Source: Enterobacter sp. RHBSTW-00175 (lineage in GTDB: Bacteria; Pseudomonadota; Gammaproteobacteria; Enterobacterales; Enterobacteriaceae). Taken from it: a DNA stretch of 64,000 nt. This document shows, piece by piece, positions 60,575-64,000 of the stretch; position 1 is the first letter of the stretch; each line of letters begins with the position of its first letter. Made by a program: the position numbers and the translations under genes. The DNA is taken from positions 1,612,001 to 1,676,000 of the forward strand of contig NZ_CP055930.1 in the NCBI RefSeq assembly GCF_013927005.1, given 5' to 3'. The notes under the pieces are model-generated. The model did not search any database. It was not told where the DNA came from and worked only from the letters and a program-made list of their open reading frames with translations.

Positions 60575-61207
60575 ATGGTGCTTGGCAAACCGCAAACAGA
60601 CCCGACTCTCGAATGGTTCTTGTCTCATTGCCACATTCATAAGTACCCATCGAAGAGCACGCTGATTCACCAGGGTGAAAAAGCGGAAACGTTGTATTAC
60701 ATCGTCAAAGGCTCGGTGGCAGTGCTGATCAAAGATGAGGAAGGGAAAGAAATGATCCTTTCTTATCTGAACCAGGGCGATTTCATCGGTGAACTGGGCC
60801 TGTTTGAAGAAGGCCAGGAACGTAGCGCCTGGGTTCGTGCAAAAACCGCGTGTGAAGTGGCCGAAATCTCCTACAAGAAATTCCGTCAGCTGATTCAGGT
60901 TAACCCTGACATCCTGATGCGTCTTTCTTCGCAGATGGCTCGCCGCCTGCAAGTCACGTCTGAGAAAGTGGGTAACCTCGCCTTCCTGGACGTAACGGGC
61001 CGTATCGCTCAGACTCTGCTGAACCTGGCGAAACAACCAGACGCGATGACCCACCCGGACGGAATGCAAATTAAAATTACCCGTCAGGAAATTGGTCAGA
61101 TCGTGGGTTGCTCCCGTGAAACAGTGGGCCGTATTCTGAAAATGCTCGAAGACCAGAACCTGATCTCCGCCCACGGTAAAACCATCGTGGTTTACGGAAC
61201 ACGTTAA
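60575..61207 (+). CDS. crp: cAMP receptor protein
   Basis: Global activator controlled by cAMP. 210 residues identical in plan to E. coli CRP: the cAMP-binding beta-roll ([20 protein letters not shown]), the C-helix, and the helix-turn-helix ([20 protein letters not shown]). AR1 and AR2 surfaces fall in conserved segments. A terminator follows directly. Confidence 0.99.
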   Translation: MVLGKPQTDPTLEWFLSHCHIHKYPSKSTLIHQGEKAETLYYIVKGSVAVLIKDEEGKEMILSYLNQGDFIGELGLFEEGQERSAWVRAKTACEVAEISYKKFRQLIQVNPDILMRLSSQMARRLQVTSEKVGNLAFLDVTGRIAQTLLNLAKQPDAMTHPDGMQIKITRQEIGQIVGCSRETVGRILKMLEDQNLISAHGKTIVVYGTR

Positions 61208-61215
61208 TTCCGGTC

Positions 61216-61253
61216 AAACGGCGTGCCATCGCAAGGTGTCACGCCGTTTTTGT
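61216..61253 (+). terminator. Terminator after crp
   Basis: AAACGGCGTG and CACGCCGTTT (61216-61225 with 61240-61249) pair around a 14-base loop, followed by TTTGTC. It ends 12 bases before the yhfK ATG. Confidence 0.88.
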
Positions 61254-61264
61254 CTCTACTCCCC

Positions 61265-63352
61265 ATGTGGCGCAGGCTAATTTATCACCCGGAAGTTAAC
61301 TACGCACTGCGACAAACGCTGGTGTTGTGCCTTCCTGTGGCCGTGGGTTTGCTGCTGGGCCATCTGCAACAGGGTCTGTTGTTCTCCCTGGTTCCTGCCT
61401 GCTGCAACATTGCAGGTCTGGACACACCGCATAAACGTTTCTTCAAGCGCCTGATTATTGGCGGCTGTCTGTTTGCAGGCTGTAGCCTCGCTGTACAACT
61501 GCTGCTTGCCCGTGATATTCCGCTTCCCCTGATCCTGACCGTACTGGCCATGACGCTTGGCGTGACCGCTGAAATCAGCGCGCTACATGCCCGGTTGCTG
61601 CCCGCGTCGTTGATTGCCGCCATCTTCACGCTGAGCCTCGCCGGGAATATGCCGGTGTGGGAGCCGCTACTCATCTACGCGCTGGGAACCCTGTGGTACG
61701 GCGTGTTCAACTGGATCTGGTTCCGCCTGTGGCGCGAACAACCGCTGCGCGAATCGCTCAGCCTGCTCTACGTGCAGCTTGCCGACTACTGCGAAGCCAA
61801 GTACACCCTGCTCACTCAGCATACGGATCCGGAAAAATCGCTGCCGCCGCTGCTGGCGCGCCAGCAAAAAGTCGTCGATCTGATTAGCCAGTGTTATCAG
61901 CAGTTGCACATGCTCGCCGCCAATAAAAATCATGACTATAAGCGACTGCTGCGTATCTTCCAGGTCGGTCTGGATTTACAGGAACATATCTCTGTGAGCC
62001 TGCATCATCCGCAGGAGGTGCAAAAGCTGGTCGAACGTAGCCACGCCGAGGCGGTGATCCGCTGGAACGCCCAAACCGTGGCAGCGCGCCTGCGCATTCT
62101 CGCTGACGATATCCTGTATCACCGCTATCCCACGCGTTTTAACATGGACAAACAGCTGGGGGCGCTGGAGAAAATTGCCCATCAGCACGCGGAAAACCCG
62201 GTGGGCCAATTTGCGGCGTGGCACTTCAGCCGCATCGCCCGTGTCCTGCGGACTCAGCGGCCACTTTACCCCCGTGACCTGATGGCCGATAAACAAAAGC
62301 GTCTGCCGCTGCTGCCAGCCCTGAAAAGCTATCTGTCACTGAAATCTGCCGCGCTGCGTAATGCCGCGCGTATCAGCGTGATGCTTAGCACCGCCAGTCT
62401 GATGGGCGTCGCGCTGCACTTACCGAAACCGTACTGGATCTTAATGACCGTGCTGTTTGTTACGCAGAACGGTTACGGTGCTACGCGGGTGCGCATTCTG
62501 CACCGGGCAGGTGGCACAATCGCGGGGCTTATCATTGCCGGGGTGACGCTGCACTTTCACGTACCGGAAGGCTATACGCTGCTGGGGATGCTGGCTGTCA
62601 CCATGGTGAGCTACCTGATTATTCGCAAGAACTATGGCTGGGCGATGGTGGGCTTTACGGTCACTGCGGTATACACCCTGCAACTGCTCACGCTCAATGG
62701 CGAACAGTTTATTCTCGCCCGCCTGGTCGACACCCTGATTGGCTGCCTGATTGCCTTTGGCGGCCTGGTCTGGCTCTGGCCCCAGTGGCAAAGCGGGTTG
62801 TTGCGCCAGAACGCCCATGATGCGCTGGAAGCAGATCAACAGGCGATACGCCTGATCCTGAGCGATGATCCACAGCCTTCGCCGCTGGCGTATCAGCGCA
62901 TGAAGGTTAACCAGGCACATAACGCCCTGTTTAACTCACTGAACCAGGCGATGCAGGAGCCGGGCTTTAATTCCCACTATCTGGCAGACATGAAACTGTG
63001 GGTGACGCACAGCCAGTTTATCGTCGAGCACATTAACGCCATGACCACGCTTGCACGCGAGCACACGATGCTGACACCCGATCTGGCGCAGCGCTATTTG
63101 CAGTCCTGTGAGATTGCCTTGCAGCGATGTCAGCAGCGCCTGGAGTACGACGCGCCGGGAGAAGCAGGAGATTCGAATATTCTTGAAGCACCGGAAACAC
63201 TGACGCTTGGCCCAATGAGCACCCTGGAGCAGCATTTGCAGCGCATCCTGGGGCATCTGAGCACCATGCACACCATTTCGTCGGTGGCATGGCGTCAGCG
63301 TCCGCATCACGGGATTTGGTTAACGCGGGTATTAAAACGCACGCCGTATTGA
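61265..63352 (+). CDS. yhfK: YhfK, FUSC/YccS family membrane protein
   Basis: 696 residues from ATG 61265 (MWRRLIYHPEVNYALRQTLV). Two blocks of transmembrane helices (about 15-150 and 390-500) flank a large soluble domain, the YccS/YhfK (FUSC-like) arrangement seen in putative efflux components. An in-frame ATG at 61223 lies inside the crp terminator and is rejected. Function unknown. It converges on argD. Confidence 0.94.
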   Translation: MWRRLIYHPEVNYALRQTLVLCLPVAVGLLLGHLQQGLLFSLVPACCNIAGLDTPHKRFFKRLIIGGCLFAGCSLAVQLLLARDIPLPLILTVLAMTLGVTAEISALHARLLPASLIAAIFTLSLAGNMPVWEPLLIYALGTLWYGVFNWIWFRLWREQPLRESLSLLYVQLADYCEAKYTLLTQHTDPEKSLPPLLARQQKVVDLISQCYQQLHMLAANKNHDYKRLLRIFQVGLDLQEHISVSLHHPQEVQKLVERSHAEAVIRWNAQTVAARLRILADDILYHRYPTRFNMDKQLGALEKIAHQHAENPVGQFAAWHFSRIARVLRTQRPLYPRDLMADKQKRLPLLPALKSYLSLKSAALRNAARISVMLSTASLMGVALHLPKPYWILMTVLFVTQNGYGATRVRILHRAGGTIAGLIIAGVTLHFHVPEGYTLLGMLAVTMVSYLIIRKNYGWAMVGFTVTAVYTLQLLTLNGEQFILARLVDTLIGCLIAFGGLVWLWPQWQSGLLRQNAHDALEADQQAIRLILSDDPQPSPLAYQRMKVNQAHNALFNSLNQAMQEPGFNSHYLADMKLWVTHSQFIVEHINAMTTLAREHTMLTPDLAQRYLQSCEIALQRCQQRLEYDAPGEAGDSNILEAPETLTLGPMSTLEQHLQRILGHLSTMHTISSVAWRQRPHHGIWLTRVLKRTPY

Positions 63353-63370
63353 ATCACGTCCGGCTGGATT

Positions 63371-63402
63371 GTAGGCCCGTGCAAGCGCAGCGCCGCCGGG
63401 CA
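63371..63402. repeat. REP-like element between yhfK and argD
   Basis: GTAGGCCCGTGCAAGCGCAG followed by CGCCGCCGGGCA has the REP plan: ends GCCCG/CGGGC with the core AAGCGCAGCGCC. The core matches the repeat at 50358-50382 on the other strand. It lies between convergent genes. Confidence 0.78.
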
Positions 63403-63408
63403 ATCATG

Positions 63409-64000
<592 letters not shown>

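Overview
The window is a chromosomal segment from a member of the Enterobacteriaceae. Almost every protein reads as a close ortholog of an E. coli K-12 protein, and the gene order matches the E. coli dprA-def to argD segment. A complete mdc malonate decarboxylase locus, which E. coli K-12 lacks at this place, and REP-like repeats with an AAGCG[C/T]AGCGCC core suggest a relative of Enterobacter, Lelliottia, Leclercia or Klebsiella. Genus cannot be fixed by eye. No tRNA, rRNA, prophage, insertion sequence, CRISPR array or obvious defence system was seen.

Layout from left to right. (1) 1-6316: the 5' part of dprA, divergent def-fmt-rsmB-trkA, mscL, then arfA, zntR and yhdN on the minus strand. 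(2) 6424-20079: the alpha, spc and S10 operons, all minus strand (rplQ back to rpsJ, including rpmJ and secY), with their promoters, terminators and leader regulatory sites visible. (3) 20324-32999: a type II secretion locus, gspAB on the minus strand and divergent gspCDEFGHIJKLMO on the plus strand. (4) 33002-36044: bacterioferritin (bfr), bfd and a secreted family-18 chitinase (chiA), the likely cargo of the secretion system. (5) 36312-42604: tufA, fusA, rpsG and rpsL (str operon), with tusBCD and yheO upstream. (6) 42771-49405: fkpA, slyX, slyD, yheV, kefB, kefG and yheS. (7) 49420-57426: mdcR and the minus-strand operon mdcABCDEFGH, sitting between yheS and yheT, which are adjacent in E. 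coli. (8) 57655-64000: yheT, yheU, prkB, yhfA, crp, yhfK and the 3' part of argD.

Three functional blocks stand out. The ribosomal and str operons hold most of the translation machinery, with autogenous control sites for L4, S4 and S7. The gsp-chiA block encodes an export machine and a chitinase that probably travels through it. The mdc block encodes uptake of malonate, synthesis and attachment of the unusual prosthetic group of its acyl carrier protein, and decarboxylation of malonyl-ACP, with a LysR regulator.

No clearly new system was found. The observations most worth checking are the mdc insertion with its regulator directly behind yheS, a dyad candidate MdcR operator, a strong hairpin between mdcE and mdcF, an uninterrupted (CG)8 tract inside gspD, the architecture of the chitinase, and the hairpin inside the arfA reading frame.
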